Assembly: GCF_003333325.1 (NCBI RefSeq)
Contig: NZ_QOLC01000098.1
Span: forward strand, 91,181 to 155,180
Source of the DNA: Candidatus Ulvibacter alkanivorans
Lineage (GTDB): Bacteria > Bacteroidota > Bacteroidia > Flavobacteriales > Flavobacteriaceae
Reading direction: 5' to 3'
DNA length: 64,000 bases
Both the position numbers and the translations under genes were made by a program. Position 1 is the stretch's first letter. Every line of letters starts with the position of its first letter. Positions 17,256 through 26,669 of this stretch are shown here, in pieces. The notes under the pieces were generated by a model. It was not told the DNA's origin. It made no database searches and was given only the letters and a program-made list of their open reading frames with translations.

Positions 17256-18341
17256 ATGAATTTCATCAAATCGATTACACTCACATTACTTTTTAGTCTT
17301 TTCGTATCGGCCACACTTTTCGCCCAAGAAAGTGACGTGCAAAAACCAAAAAACATCATCCTGCTTATTGGTGATGGTATGGGGTTGAGTCAAGTATCGG
17401 CCAGTCAGTATTTTAATGAAAAGGATTCTAATTTTGACCGATTTACCACAGTGGGGTTGATAAAAACCTCATCTTCGAGCGATCTTATCACCGATTCGGC
17501 TTCAAGTGCTACGGCCCATGCCGCCGGAATTAAGACTTACAATGGAGCTATTGGTGTCGCACAAGACACCACGGCCGTAAAAACGATAGTAGAAACACTT
17601 TCGCAACAAAATTGGCATACAGGTTTGATCGCAACCTCCTCTATCGTGCATGCTACACCTGCCAGCTTTTTTGCACATGTAAAAGCAAGGGGGCTTTATG
17701 AGGAAATTGCCACCTATCTACCCTCTTCAGAAGTTGATTATTTTGCCGGTGGCGGACTAGCATTTTTCAATAAAAGAGAAGATAAGAAAGATCTATTAAA
17801 GGAGTTAGACATGCAAGGATTTAGTGTTACAACCGATCAATTGCCCGAAAAACTTTCCGAAGCAACTAAAAAACACGCCATTCTATTGGCCGATTATGCC
17901 ATGCCGAAAATGTTAGAAGGTCGTGGAGATTTCTTACCAAATGCTACACAACAAGCGCTTGAATTTCTATCAAAGGACGACAACGGTTTCTTTTTAATGG
18001 TAGAAGGTTCTCAGATCGATTGGGGCGGTCATGCGAAAGACGCTGACTACCTCATTAGTGAGCTACTGGATTTTGATGCGACCATTGGAGTGGCATTAGA
18101 TTTCGCTGAAGAACATGGCGACACCTTGGTCATTGTAACTGCCGATCATGAGACAGGCGGTTTTACTCTTGCGGCCGATGGAAGCAACTACAACAAGATA
18201 GCACCTGCATTTTCAACCGATGGCCATAGCGCAACTATGATCCCGGTTTTTGCGATCGGACCTGGAGCCCATACATTTGGTGGAATTTATGAAAACACCG
18301 AGATCTACCATAAAATGATCGAGTTAACAACCAATAAATAA
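17256..18341 (+). CDS. Secreted alkaline phosphatase
   Basis: 361 residues with signal peptide MNFIKSITLTLLFSLFVSATLFAQ. PhoA-superfamily metal and catalytic motifs are in order: LLIGDGMGLSQ (metal Asp), TDSASSATAHAAG with the nucleophile Ser81, EGSQIDWGGHAKD (metal Asp and His), and VTADHETGGF, with GHSATMIPVFAIGPG near the C-terminus. It releases phosphate from organic esters in the periplasm or outside. Shorter than E. coli PhoA (471 residues). It has its own promoter and stands alone between two operons. Confidence 0.92.
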   Translation: MNFIKSITLTLLFSLFVSATLFAQESDVQKPKNIILLIGDGMGLSQVSASQYFNEKDSNFDRFTTVGLIKTSSSSDLITDSASSATAHAAGIKTYNGAIGVAQDTTAVKTIVETLSQQNWHTGLIATSSIVHATPASFFAHVKARGLYEEIATYLPSSEVDYFAGGGLAFFNKREDKKDLLKELDMQGFSVTTDQLPEKLSEATKKHAILLADYAMPKMLEGRGDFLPNATQQALEFLSKDDNGFFLMVEGSQIDWGGHAKDADYLISELLDFDATIGVALDFAEEHGDTLVIVTADHETGGFTLAADGSNYNKIAPAFSTDGHSATMIPVFAIGPGAHTFGGIYENTEIYHKMIELTTNK

Positions 18342-18413
18342 ATTGCAGCATACCTTCACAGGAAACAAGGTACACTCTATTAATTTTGTTACTTTAGCAG
18401 GAGTTATTACACT

Positions 18414-19151
18414 ATGAAATACCTTCACGATATTGGCTCTTATTTTTTAATGATCAAAAGGGTCTTTAGTAGCTTTACTAAAGGTTCGGTTATTAAAGAA
18501 TTGATCTTTAAAGAGATCGATGATCTAATCATTGGTTCGTTGGGTATCGTGTCGTTTATTTCATTCTTTGTAGGAGGCGTGATCGCGATCCAAACTGCAT
18601 TGAATGTTGATAATCCGCTTATACCAAAATCACTTATCGGATTTGCGACCAGGCAATCGGTCATCTTAGAATTTGCACCTACCTTTATTTCTATAATCAT
18701 GGCAGGAAAGGTTGGATCGTTCATCACCTCTAGTATTGGATCCATGCGTGTAACCGAACAAATAGATGCATTGGAAGTAATGGGAATTAACTCTCTCAAC
18801 TATTTAGTGTTTCCGAAGATCGTTGCATTGTCATTTTATCCGTTCGTAATTGCACTATCTATGTTTCTAGGTATTGCAGGTGGATGGATTGCCGGAGTGT
18901 ATGGCGGATTTACAACTTCAACCGATTTTGCGACCGGATTGCAAGACAGTTTTGAACCCTTTCATCTTACCTACGCCTTTATAAAAACGTTCGTCTTCGC
19001 CTTTATCTTAGCTACGGTACCCTCATGGCAAGGATATTATATGAAAGGTGGCGCGCTTGAAGTAGGTAAAGCAAGTACAAATTCGTTTGTTTGGACGAGT
19101 GTCTTGATCATCTTGTCGAATTATATAATCACCCAATTACTGTTAAGCTAA
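18414..19151 (+). CDS. mlaE: MlaE-type ABC transporter permease
   Basis: 245 residues with five or six membrane helices. The family signature region GGVIAIQTALNV and MAGKVGSFITSSIGSMRVTEQIDALEVMGINSLNYLV (permease coupling loop with the EQIDAL motif) is clear. MlaE proteins move phospholipids between inner and outer membrane or import hydrophobic compounds. The stop overlaps the ATG of the ATPase gene by one base. A substrate-binding MCE protein (MlaD) is not next to it here. A TAATTTTG at 18381-18388 may be the -7 box. Confidence 0.88.
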   Translation: MKYLHDIGSYFLMIKRVFSSFTKGSVIKELIFKEIDDLIIGSLGIVSFISFFVGGVIAIQTALNVDNPLIPKSLIGFATRQSVILEFAPTFISIIMAGKVGSFITSSIGSMRVTEQIDALEVMGINSLNYLVFPKIVALSFYPFVIALSMFLGIAGGWIAGVYGGFTTSTDFATGLQDSFEPFHLTYAFIKTFVFAFILATVPSWQGYYMKGGALEVGKASTNSFVWTSVLIILSNYIITQLLLS

Positions 19152-19915
19152 TGATCAAAGTTGAGAACATACATAAAAGTTTTGGGGATGAAACCATTTT
19201 AAACGGCATCTCTACTGTGTTCGATAAGGGTAAAACCAATTTGATCATCGGGCAAAGTGGTAGTGGAAAAACAGTGATGCTAAAATGTTTATTAGGATTA
19301 TTTCGACCTGAGAAAGGCTTTATTTATTATGAAGACAAAGCCATTCAGAACATGGATGATGAGCAGCAGCGTAATCTAAGAGAAGAAATTGGAATGCTAT
19401 TTCAAGGTGGGGCATTGTTCGATTCGATGACAATTGAAGAAAATGTGATGTTCCCCTTACGCATGTTTACCAAACAGAAGCGCTCCCAAATGCTCGAACG
19501 TGTAAACGAAGTATTGGCGCGTGTAAACCTAGAAGGCGTTAACAAAAAATATCCGGCAGAGATCTCGGGTGGAATGCAAAAAAGGGTATCGATCGCGCGT
19601 GCTATCGTAAACAACCCTAAATATTTATTTTGTGACGAACCTAATTCGGGCTTAGACCCTAAGACAGCTACGGTAATCGATAATCTTATTCAAGAGATCA
19701 CTCATGAATACGATATTACTACCGTTGTGGTAACACATGATATGAATTCAGTAATGGAAATTGGCGAAAAGATAGTTTTCTTAAAAAATGGTGTCTTAGT
19801 TTGGCAGGGCACAAACGAAGAGATCTTTAAAACCGACAACAAAGACGTTACCAACTTCGTGTATTCGTCAGATCTGTTTAAAAAAATTCGTGATATACAG
19901 ATCAACGAGCAATAG
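19151..19915 (+). CDS. mlaF: MlaF-type ABC transporter ATP-binding protein
   Basis: 254 residues from MIKVENIHKSFGDETIL, the ATG overlapping the permease stop (TAATG). Walker A GQSGSGKT at about 34-41, signature EISGGMQKRVSIARAIV, Walker B YLFCDEPNSGLD and the switch His in VVTHDMNSV are all intact, so it should hydrolyse ATP. Pairs with MlaE for lipid transport. The NSGLDP version of the D-loop is common in the Mla branch. It ends at an inverted repeat shared with the converging DUF389 gene. Confidence 0.92.
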   Translation: MIKVENIHKSFGDETILNGISTVFDKGKTNLIIGQSGSGKTVMLKCLLGLFRPEKGFIYYEDKAIQNMDDEQQRNLREEIGMLFQGGALFDSMTIEENVMFPLRMFTKQKRSQMLERVNEVLARVNLEGVNKKYPAEISGGMQKRVSIARAIVNNPKYLFCDEPNSGLDPKTATVIDNLIQEITHEYDITTVVVTHDMNSVMEIGEKIVFLKNGVLVWQGTNEEIFKTDNKDVTNFVYSSDLFKKIRDIQINEQ

Positions 19916-19931
19916 CGATATTTGCTATTGC
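19909..19931. repeat. Inverted repeat spanning two converging stop codons
   Basis: GCAATAGC (19909-19916), 7-base spacer, GCTATTGC (19924-19931). Each arm contains the TAG stop of one gene, so both mlaF and the DUF389 gene end CAA TAG. It could act as a weak two-way stop for transcripts, but there is no long T tract. Confidence 0.45.
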
Positions 19932-21355
19932 ACGACCCTTAACGTATCCAGCTTTAGTTTAAATTTAAGCCAATCGGCCAACTTTTCGTTATTCTCGCGA
20001 CGTTCTCGAGACGAGACACTTCTTTTCCAATCGACAGTGAATACTGGCATCGTATCTACTTTAGAAAAATTAGTAGACACTTGTTTGGCATAGGAAAAAG
20101 ACTCGAGGTCTGAATACACCAACTTTACCTCCTTGCTCAAATCCTCGAAAGGAATGTCCTTTACCCTTAGTTTGGTGATTTCATCTTCTAGAAATTGTAT
20201 ACGCTCGTCCTTGTCGCGTAATTTCTGTTCGTTGTTCACATACAGGTCTTCTAATATTTCTGTCTTTAGATCGCCAGAAATCTTCTCGGCAAGTTCTCCT
20301 GTTTGGTCGGCACCCTGATAGATCTTTAGGTCGCTTTCTTCAAGTCCTTCGGTTTCTTTCAATTCAGTCAACCAACTGTTGATCTTACTTTGCGGGACCG
20401 GACGTCCTATTAGGTACACCTCTATATCTTTTGTGTTGTAATCGTAGGTCGATTTTACTACCTCAGCGCCTTCATAACGAATGATCTCTTTTACGAACTC
20501 CTTGGTTCGGTTTTCGAATACCTGCTCATCTAATAATTTGATAAAAAGGATTACACTGGGCACCATCACGATGACAGCGATCAATGATGCTAATTGGGCA
20601 GTTCGTTTTCTTCGTTTTGAATTCGCATAACGAACCAGTGGGAATCGAAGTAATTTTGATACAATAAAGGTCGCTAACGCAATAAAGACCGCGTTTATAG
20701 AGAATAGGTATAACGCACCACCTGCATAGTTAAAGTTTCCAACAGCCAATCCGTAGCCAACCGTACACAACGGTGGCATAAGGGCGGTCGCGATCGCCAC
20801 ACCAAAGATCACACTCGCTATAGTTCCACTTTTCGTCTTCGCCACAATTAACCCTAAGCCACCAAAAATGGCGACAAGCACATCGAGAATGGTAGGGTAA
20901 GTACGAGCGATAAGCTCCGGGGTTTCTTCGGTAAGTGGTGAAAGTTTAAAATACAAGAATGCTGTCAACACACTTAGCACCACCATGATCCCAAGGTTAA
21001 GAAGCGAACGTTTTAACGTATCTACGTCGTTAATGGCTACCGATAGCCCCACACCAACAATGGGTCCCATTAACGGACTAATTAACATGGCACCAATCAC
21101 TACTGCCGTGCTACTTACGTTTAGACCGATAGACGCCACAAAGATCGAAAATATCAAGATCCAAGCGGTATGTCCTTTAAAGGGAATGTCTTTTTTTACG
21201 GCCGCTATGGTCGCATCTCGATCGCTATCGGCTCGAATATCGAACAATTCGCGAAAGAACTTTTTCAAGCCTTCCCAAGCTGTAAGTTTTATGTTTTCAA
21301 ATTCCTCGCTGTTGGGAGTTACCTTGATATCCTCCTTGTTGTTTGTATCACTCAT
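19925..21355 (-). CDS. DUF389 / TIGR00341 membrane protein
   Basis: 476 residues. After a charged N-terminus come the DUF389 helices: TAWILIFSIFVASIGLNVSS, AMLISPLMGPIVGVG (the hallmark MLISPLMGPI stretch), LFGGLG-like and GVAIATALMPPLCTVGYG. About residues 240-476 form a soluble, partly coiled C-terminal region (DERIQFLEDEITKLR). Function in bacteria is not known. Its ATG abuts the stop of the manC-like gene upstream, one operon on the minus strand with manC, sprT and the SDR. Confidence 0.85.
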   Translation of the reverse strand: MSDTNNKEDIKVTPNSEEFENIKLTAWEGLKKFFRELFDIRADSDRDATIAAVKKDIPFKGHTAWILIFSIFVASIGLNVSSTAVVIGAMLISPLMGPIVGVGLSVAINDVDTLKRSLLNLGIMVVLSVLTAFLYFKLSPLTEETPELIARTYPTILDVLVAIFGGLGLIVAKTKSGTIASVIFGVAIATALMPPLCTVGYGLAVGNFNYAGGALYLFSINAVFIALATFIVSKLLRFPLVRYANSKRRKRTAQLASLIAVIVMVPSVILFIKLLDEQVFENRTKEFVKEIIRYEGAEVVKSTYDYNTKDIEVYLIGRPVPQSKINSWLTELKETEGLEESDLKIYQGADQTGELAEKISGDLKTEILEDLYVNNEQKLRDKDERIQFLEDEITKLRVKDIPFEDLSKEVKLVYSDLESFSYAKQVSTNFSKVDTMPVFTVDWKRSVSSRERRENNEKLADWLKFKLKLDTLRVVQ

Positions 21356-22435
21356 TTAGGTATACTTTTTCCCGAACTTCGTATTGATCTCGGCTAACAA
21401 TTGTTTTATATTCTGTTCTTTTTTCTTCGGAAAGATAAGCAACACGTCGTCCTTATCTACTACTATATAATCGTCGAGACCGTCTAGCACCACTAGTTTT
21501 TCCGAATTGGTAAAGATCATATTCCCCTTTGCATCTCGCGTGTAGGGAATGGCCTTTACCACTGCATTTTTATTTTCATCCTTTTCCAACTTCTCATGCA
21601 ATGCACCCCAAGTTCCTAGATCGTTCCAATCGAATGCTGCTTCTTTTACATATACATTTTCGGCATTTTCCATGATGCCGTAATCGATCGAAATATTCTC
21701 GGCCTTTTCGTAGTTGGTCTTAATAAAACGGGTTTCTTCCGAAGTATTATAGACCGGTATTCCTTCAGAAAAAAGCGCATGCATAACGGGCATATGTTGC
21801 GCAAAAGCTTCGGTGATACTTGTAACACTCCATAGAAATATCCCGGCATTCCACAAAAAATTTCCATCGGCTAAAAATGACTTTGCCGTATCGTAATCGG
21901 GTTTTTCGGTAAATTGTTTTACTTTTTTAATGGGAGTTGCCGCTTGATTGGCTGCTTCAATATAACCGTAACCGGTGTTGGGAAAGGTAGGGGTTATCCC
22001 CAAGGTCATTAGCAGGTCTTCCCGTTGGCAGGCGTCGAAACACAATTGAACGTCGTTCGCAAAAGCCGTTTCATCCTCTATCCAATGATCGCTAGGTGCT
22101 ACGAGCATCAAAGCGTTCGGATTCTCTTTTTTAATTTTTAAGGCTGCCAACAAGATACAAGGCGCAGTATTTCGCATGGCCGGTTCTAAAACTAATTGCG
22201 CTTCTGTAATTTCCGGAAGTTGTTCTAATGTTAGGTTGGCATAGCGATCGTTCGTTAACACTAAGATCTGGTCTTTCGGCACCATTTTCGCCAACCGATG
22301 GAAAGTAGTTTGTAATAAACTCTTCCCTGTGCCGAGCATATCGTGAAATTGCTTAGGAAAATGGGTAGTACTCACCGGCCAAAACCGAGAACCGATGCCT
22401 CCTGCCATGATCACTGCATAATAGTTATTGGTCAT
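21356..22435 (-). CDS. manC: Mannose-1-phosphate guanylyltransferase (ManC/GMP-PP type)
   Basis: 359 residues: nucleotide-binding loop AVIMAGGIGSRFWPVST near residue 8, LVLEPAMRNTAPCILLAAL, LMLVAPSDHWIED, FTEKPDYDTA and FLWNAGIFLWS, all of the GDP-mannose pyrophosphorylase family. It makes GDP-mannose from mannose-1-phosphate and GTP, the precursor for mannose and fucose in surface glycans. Only the transferase domain is present, with no fused phosphomannose isomerase. Starts within the end of the SprT-like gene (11-bp overlap). Confidence 0.9.
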   Translation of the reverse strand: MTNNYYAVIMAGGIGSRFWPVSTTHFPKQFHDMLGTGKSLLQTTFHRLAKMVPKDQILVLTNDRYANLTLEQLPEITEAQLVLEPAMRNTAPCILLAALKIKKENPNALMLVAPSDHWIEDETAFANDVQLCFDACQREDLLMTLGITPTFPNTGYGYIEAANQAATPIKKVKQFTEKPDYDTAKSFLADGNFLWNAGIFLWSVTSITEAFAQHMPVMHALFSEGIPVYNTSEETRFIKTNYEKAENISIDYGIMENAENVYVKEAAFDWNDLGTWGALHEKLEKDENKNAVVKAIPYTRDAKGNMIFTNSEKLVVLDGLDDYIVVDKDDVLLIFPKKKEQNIKQLLAEINTKFGKKYT

Positions 22436-23036
22436 TTCCTGCTTTTATAAATTCCACTTCTGCGTTGGGGTTGAACAAGTAGGTACGACCTGTCGCTACT
22501 TCCAAACATTCATAGCGTTTTATTCGTTTATTACCTCGCTTAAACACCTTTCCGTTATACAAACGAAATAAAGCCCCATACGGTATTTCAAATATATAAT
22601 TTTTATCGTTTGGCGGGTCATATTGTTTTAAGGCGAGCGATAGTTTGGCATCGGTATCGCTGGTGGCTCTAGGATTTTTAAAATGAACCGCTAACAGGGG
22701 CAATAATTGCTTCGGAAAGATCTCCGGTCGAATAAAGGGTAGCATTATTGCTTGAAAGCTCTGTTTCCATTCGCGTCCATGTGGTTTAATGGCACGCCCG
22801 TAGTTATTAAAGGCCACTAAATGAGCGATCTCATGCAGCAAAGTGATGAGAAATCGATACGGATTCAGATTAGCGTTTACTGTTATTTGGTGTTGCCCGC
22901 TTGGTAATTTTCTATAATCCCCATGCCGCGTAACACGTTCGTTTACGATCTTTAAATGTACTTGGTGTTGTTTAATAAGTTCGAATACCGGAGCTACGGC
23001 ATTTTGAGGGATGTAATTAGCAAGTACTTTGTCCAT
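22425..23036 (-). CDS. SprT-like zinc metalloprotein
   Basis: 203 residues with HEIAHLVA at residues 68-75, the HExxH zinc and catalytic motif of the SprT family, and RFLITLLHEIAH as a typical buried helix; a third His is in KPHGREWK. A treble-clef-like tail with several basic residues follows (KRIKRYECLEVATG), with only one Cys, so a classical zinc ribbon is absent. Role unknown in bacteria; eukaryotic Spartan cuts DNA-protein crosslinks. Second in the SDR-sprT-manC-DUF389 operon. Confidence 0.83.
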   Translation of the reverse strand: MDKVLANYIPQNAVAPVFELIKQHQVHLKIVNERVTRHGDYRKLPSGQHQITVNANLNPYRFLITLLHEIAHLVAFNNYGRAIKPHGREWKQSFQAIMLPFIRPEIFPKQLLPLLAVHFKNPRATSDTDAKLSLALKQYDPPNDKNYIFEIPYGALFRLYNGKVFKRGNKRIKRYECLEVATGRTYLFNPNAEVEFIKAGNDQ

Positions 23037-23038
23037 TC

Positions 23039-23722
23039 CTAGGGTGTAGTTCTAGAGACTTGTAACAACTTCCCGTTGTAATAGCGCTGTCCGGTTAATG
23101 AAAAGTCCATTATATAGCTAGCCATTTCTTTGGCAGTTAATGGCGCTTCGTAGCCCGGGAACGCCTCTTCCAACATCTCAGTTTGTACGGCTCCTAACGC
23201 GAGTACATTAAAAGCAGGACCGGTTTCCTTATATTCTTCTGCCCATACTTCCGTAAGACTAATGACCGCACCTTTACTACTGCTATAGGCGCTTAATCCC
23301 GGAAACTTCATACTGCCTTGTACCCCGCCCATGCTGCTTATATTCACCACATGTCCCTTTTTATTCATAAAGGGCAGTACGGCTTGGGTAAGTGCTGCCA
23401 GTCCAAATACATTCACATCGTACACCTCTTTAAAATCGGATACTGAGGTCTTCGAAAATGGTTTGTTGACCAATAAACCGGAGTTGTTGATAAGCACATC
23501 TACATGCCCCCAGCGCTCTTTGATAAAAATTGGCACCTTTGCTATATCGTTCTTGTCGGTGATATCGCAGGGAAAACAATGACAATTCGATTCTTCAAAT
23601 CCGGAGACCGGCACATCATTTCTGGAAAGCGCCAGTACATTATGCCCGGCATCGGTAAACATGGCCACCATCTCGTATCCTATTCCACGACTGGTTCCGG
23701 TAATTATTACATTCTTCTTCAT
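23039..23722 (-). CDS. Short-chain dehydrogenase/reductase (SDR)
   Basis: 227 residues from the ATG 23720-23722, chosen because MKKNVIITGTSRGIG then places the Rossmann motif TGTSRGIG at residues 8-15. NNSG follows, then catalytic Ser in SSMGG and the YSSSK tetrad residues Tyr and Lys. NAD(P)-dependent; the substrate cannot be named. The stop is 2 bp ahead of the SprT-like start. A few bases upstream lies an inverted repeat at 23741-23773. Confidence 0.86.
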   Translation of the reverse strand: MKKNVIITGTSRGIGYEMVAMFTDAGHNVLALSRNDVPVSGFEESNCHCFPCDITDKNDIAKVPIFIKERWGHVDVLINNSGLLVNKPFSKTSVSDFKEVYDVNVFGLAALTQAVLPFMNKKGHVVNISSMGGVQGSMKFPGLSAYSSSKGAVISLTEVWAEEYKETGPAFNVLALGAVQTEMLEEAFPGYEAPLTAKEMASYIMDFSLTGQRYYNGKLLQVSRTTP

Positions 23723-23740
23723 ATATTCCAAGTATAACAA

Positions 23741-23773
23741 ATCCCGTCCACTTTAACATAAAATAGACGGGAT
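23741..23773. repeat. Inverted repeat between pdhC and the SDR gene
   Basis: ATCCCGTC (23741-23748) and GACGGGAT (23766-23773), a perfect 8-bp stem with a 17-base loop, in the 86-bp gap between pdhC stop and the SDR start on the minus strand. On the minus strand the right arm is followed by TTGTTAT. It may be a weak terminator for the pdh operon or an operator. Confidence 0.4.
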
Positions 23774-23808
23774 AAAATTTCTTTATCGCAACAGCACCTA
23801 TGTTTTAA

Positions 23809-25512
23809 TTATACGAACATGGTCACCGGATTCTCAATATACTGTCGTACCGTTTGTAAGAATTTAGCTCCTGTTGCCCCATCTACCGTTCGGTGATCAC
23901 ACGCTAGCGTGATCGTCATGGTGTTTCCAATAGCGATCGCACCATTCTTCACCACCGGTTTTTCTATGATGGCTCCAACCGATAAAATCGCGGAGTTTGG
24001 TGCATTAATAATAGAGGTGAACTCTTTGATACCAAACATCCCTAAATTAGAAACCGTAAAGGTACTGCCCTGCATTTCATCGGGCGTGATCTTTTTGCTA
24101 CGCGCCTTGCCGGCCAGTTCTTTTACGTTGGCGCCAATTTGTGAAAAGCTCATCTGGTCGGCAAATTTTAATACCGGGACCAACAAACCTTCGTCTACGG
24201 CAACCGCCACTCCAATATGAATATGTTTTGCAATTTTGGTGGTATCACCTTGCCACTGACTGTTTACTTGCGGATGTTTCCGAAGTGCCATAGCACATGC
24301 CTTTACCACCATATCGTTGTACGATATCTTCACATCTGGGTCGCTATTAATTGCAGTTCGCGCGGCCATCGCATGCTCCATATCCAATTCTATGGTGAGG
24401 TAATAATGTGGTGCTGAGAACTTCGACTCACCCAATCGCTTGGCAATGGTCTTACGCATTTGCGAATTCTTGCTTTCTTCAAAGCTTTCTTCGCCAACCG
24501 GAGTATACGCTTGCCCGGATGCGGCTGGTTGATAATTTTCTATATCGCTTTTTACAATTCGCCCATTATCGCCACTACCTGTAACATGTCGAAGGTTAAT
24601 TCCTTTTTCTTCTGCTAATTTTTTAGCGAGTGGTGAAGCAAAAATACGCCCTTCGCTAGCTGCTGTACTTTCGGATTTAGATTTTTGTTCGTTTTGTTTA
24701 GTTGCTGTGTCTTTCTTTTCTTCGGAAGGAGTCTCCTCTGTTTTTTTAGTTTCCTTTTTATCTTCTGAAGTACTCGTTTTCTTAGCCTCTTTTTTCTGCT
24801 TATTAGATGAAGCCTTAATGTTTGAAACATCGGTTCCTTCCGGCCCTATGATCGCGAGCAAGGCATCTACCTTAGCCGTTTCTCCTTCTGAGATACCAAT
24901 TTTTAACAAGGTCCCCGAGTAAAAAGACTCAAATTCCATAGTGGCTTTGTCGGTCTCTATCTCGGCCAAAATATCACCTTCCTCAACGCTGTCTCCTTCA
25001 TTCTTAAGCCAAGTAGCTACTGTCCCTTCTTCCATGGTATCACTAAGACGTGGCATGGTAATGATCTCGACACCTTCCGGCAACTCATCATCATCGCTTT
25101 CTGAAGACTCCCCTTCTTCATCTTCAGTATCGCTATCGCTCTTTTCTTTGGTTTCTTCGGAAGCTTCCTCTTCTTGTTCTTCTTTTTCCGTTTTTGCTTC
25201 AGACGATTTTTTATCAGCTTCTTTGTCGTCGGAACCTTTATCTTTTCCGTCGATTAACTCAGAAACATCTTCGCCCTCTTCTCCAATAATTACTAGCAGT
25301 TCGTCAACCGGAGCTGTGTCTCCTTCAGCAATACCAATATGTAAAATGGTGCCTTCGTAAAAAGACTCAAATTCCATAGTCGCCTTATCGGTTTCTATTT
25401 CGGCTAGAATATCGCCTTCTTCAACAGTATCACCTTCTTTTACGAGCCATTTTGCAACGGTACCTTCTTCCATGGTATCGCTTAGTCTCGGCATGTTAAT
25501 TACTTCGGCCAT
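23809..25512 (-). CDS. pdhC: Pyruvate dehydrogenase E2 (dihydrolipoamide acetyltransferase), two lipoyl domains
   Basis: 567 residues. Lipoyl domain 1 at about 1-77 (TDKATMEF, lipoyl Lys43) and lipoyl domain 2 starting near 148 with a second TDKATMEF. Their sequences are nearly the same. Peripheral subunit-binding domain near 285-322 (FASPLAKKLAEEKGI...GRIVKSD), then the acyltransferase core ending in the catalytic DHRTVDGATGAKF. The linkers are rich in Glu, Lys, Ser and Asp, in place of the usual Ala-Pro linkers. E1 alpha (pdhA) precedes it by 3 bp on the same strand; E1 beta and E3 are not in this window. Confidence 0.95.
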   Translation of the reverse strand: MAEVINMPRLSDTMEEGTVAKWLVKEGDTVEEGDILAEIETDKATMEFESFYEGTILHIGIAEGDTAPVDELLVIIGEEGEDVSELIDGKDKGSDDKEADKKSSEAKTEKEEQEEEASEETKEKSDSDTEDEEGESSESDDDELPEGVEIITMPRLSDTMEEGTVATWLKNEGDSVEEGDILAEIETDKATMEFESFYSGTLLKIGISEGETAKVDALLAIIGPEGTDVSNIKASSNKQKKEAKKTSTSEDKKETKKTEETPSEEKKDTATKQNEQKSKSESTAASEGRIFASPLAKKLAEEKGINLRHVTGSGDNGRIVKSDIENYQPAASGQAYTPVGEESFEESKNSQMRKTIAKRLGESKFSAPHYYLTIELDMEHAMAARTAINSDPDVKISYNDMVVKACAMALRKHPQVNSQWQGDTTKIAKHIHIGVAVAVDEGLLVPVLKFADQMSFSQIGANVKELAGKARSKKITPDEMQGSTFTVSNLGMFGIKEFTSIINAPNSAILSVGAIIEKPVVKNGAIAIGNTMTITLACDHRTVDGATGAKFLQTVRQYIENPVTMFV

Positions 25513-25515
25513 TGC

Positions 25516-26514
25516 TTATAATTTATGGGATAAAAACGGATAATCTTCTTGTTCGTATACAGAATCGTACATCACGTTCTTTGCCGGATAGTCGGATTCT
25601 TCTGCAAACTTCTCACATTCGCTCACCTTATCTTTTACGCGTTTATCGATCTTTTTAATGTCTTCTTCGGAAGCCCACTTTTTCTCATAGATCTTATGAA
25701 GCACGTAGGAAATAGGGTCTTCTTCTTGTTTTTTCTTTACTTCATCCTTGGTACGGTAGTGTTGCGCATCACTCATAGAGTGTCCTCTATAGCGATAGGT
25801 GCGTATTTCTAGAAAGGTAGGACCATCTCCTCTACGAGCACGATCTATAGCCTCATCCATTTCTTTGGCAACTACTTCAGGTTTCATTCCATCGACCGGC
25901 TTACACGGCATTTCGTATCCTAAACCAAGTTTCCAGATGTCGGTATGATTGGCCGTTCGGGCTACCGAGGTTCCCATGGCATAGCCGTTGTTCTCAACAC
26001 AAAATACGACCGGTAATTTCCATAACATGGCAAGGTTAAAGGTTTCGTGTAATGACCCCTGTCGTGTGGCTCCATCTCCCATATAGGTTAACGTAACCGA
26101 ATCTCGTTCATGGTATCGATCTGCAAAGGCAAGGCCGGCACCCAAAGGTATTTGTCCTCCCACGATTCCATGACCGCCATAAAACCGATGTTCTTTGGAG
26201 AATATATGCATAGAGCCACCAAGTCCTTGAGAAGTTCCGGTTGCTTTTCCATACAGTTCGGCCATTACTTTCTTAGGGTCTACGCCCATCCCAATAGGTT
26301 GCACGTGGTTCCTATAGGCGGTGATCATGCGGTCCTTGTCAAGATCCATAGCATGTAATGCACCGGCGAGCACGGCTTCCTGTCCGTTATACAAATGTAG
26401 GAACCCTCTCACTTTTTGTTTTATATATACTTGAGCTAGTTTATCTTCGAACTTACGCCAAAACAGCATGTTCTCATACCAATCTAAGTAGGTGTTCTTT
26501 GTAATTTTTTTCAT
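25516..26514 (-). CDS. pdhA: Pyruvate dehydrogenase E1 component, alpha subunit
   Basis: 332 residues. GGSMHIFSKEHRFYGGHGIVG, the thiamine-diphosphate/Mg motif GDGATRQG...ENNGYAMGTS, and the phosphorylation-loop-like YRYRGHSMSDAQHYRTKDE all match E1 alpha. It decarboxylates pyruvate together with a separate beta chain, which is not encoded here, consistent with the alpha2beta2 Bacteroidota type. pdhC follows directly. A promoter at 26610-26639 gives a roughly 90-base leader. Confidence 0.95.
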   Translation of the reverse strand: MKKITKNTYLDWYENMLFWRKFEDKLAQVYIKQKVRGFLHLYNGQEAVLAGALHAMDLDKDRMITAYRNHVQPIGMGVDPKKVMAELYGKATGTSQGLGGSMHIFSKEHRFYGGHGIVGGQIPLGAGLAFADRYHERDSVTLTYMGDGATRQGSLHETFNLAMLWKLPVVFCVENNGYAMGTSVARTANHTDIWKLGLGYEMPCKPVDGMKPEVVAKEMDEAIDRARRGDGPTFLEIRTYRYRGHSMSDAQHYRTKDEVKKKQEEDPISYVLHKIYEKKWASEEDIKKIDKRVKDKVSECEKFAEESDYPAKNVMYDSVYEQEDYPFLSHKL

Positions 26515-26609
26515 TAGTAAGCTGAATTAATTTCAGTAACAACAGTAGCACTACCGATGTTCCTCTAGTGCACAATTTACTTCCGAAGAGAAGCGCATCG
26601 CACGATTAA

Positions 26610-26639
26610 CAAAAATACTATATTCTGTAGGACTACAAA
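26610..26639 (-). promoter_or_regulatory. Promoter for pdhA-pdhC
   Basis: On the minus strand TTTG (26636-26639), 18-bp spacer, TATTTTTG (26610-26617). The predicted leader of about 90 nt includes a CTTCGGAA copy near 26580. Confidence 0.6.
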
Positions 26640-26669
26640 ACACCGAAACACTAAAAAACTGCTAATTCG

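Noticed and set aside
18341..18414. Inverted repeat TACCTT...AAGGTA after alkaline phosphatase as a terminator
   Set aside because: Six-base stem, ten-base loop, and no T tract on either side; too weak to call.
24707..25360. Plus-strand Ser-rich reading frames opposite pdhC
   Set aside because: They are antisense reflections of the Glu/Lys/Ser linkers of the E2 protein; no promoter, start region or domain supports a gene.
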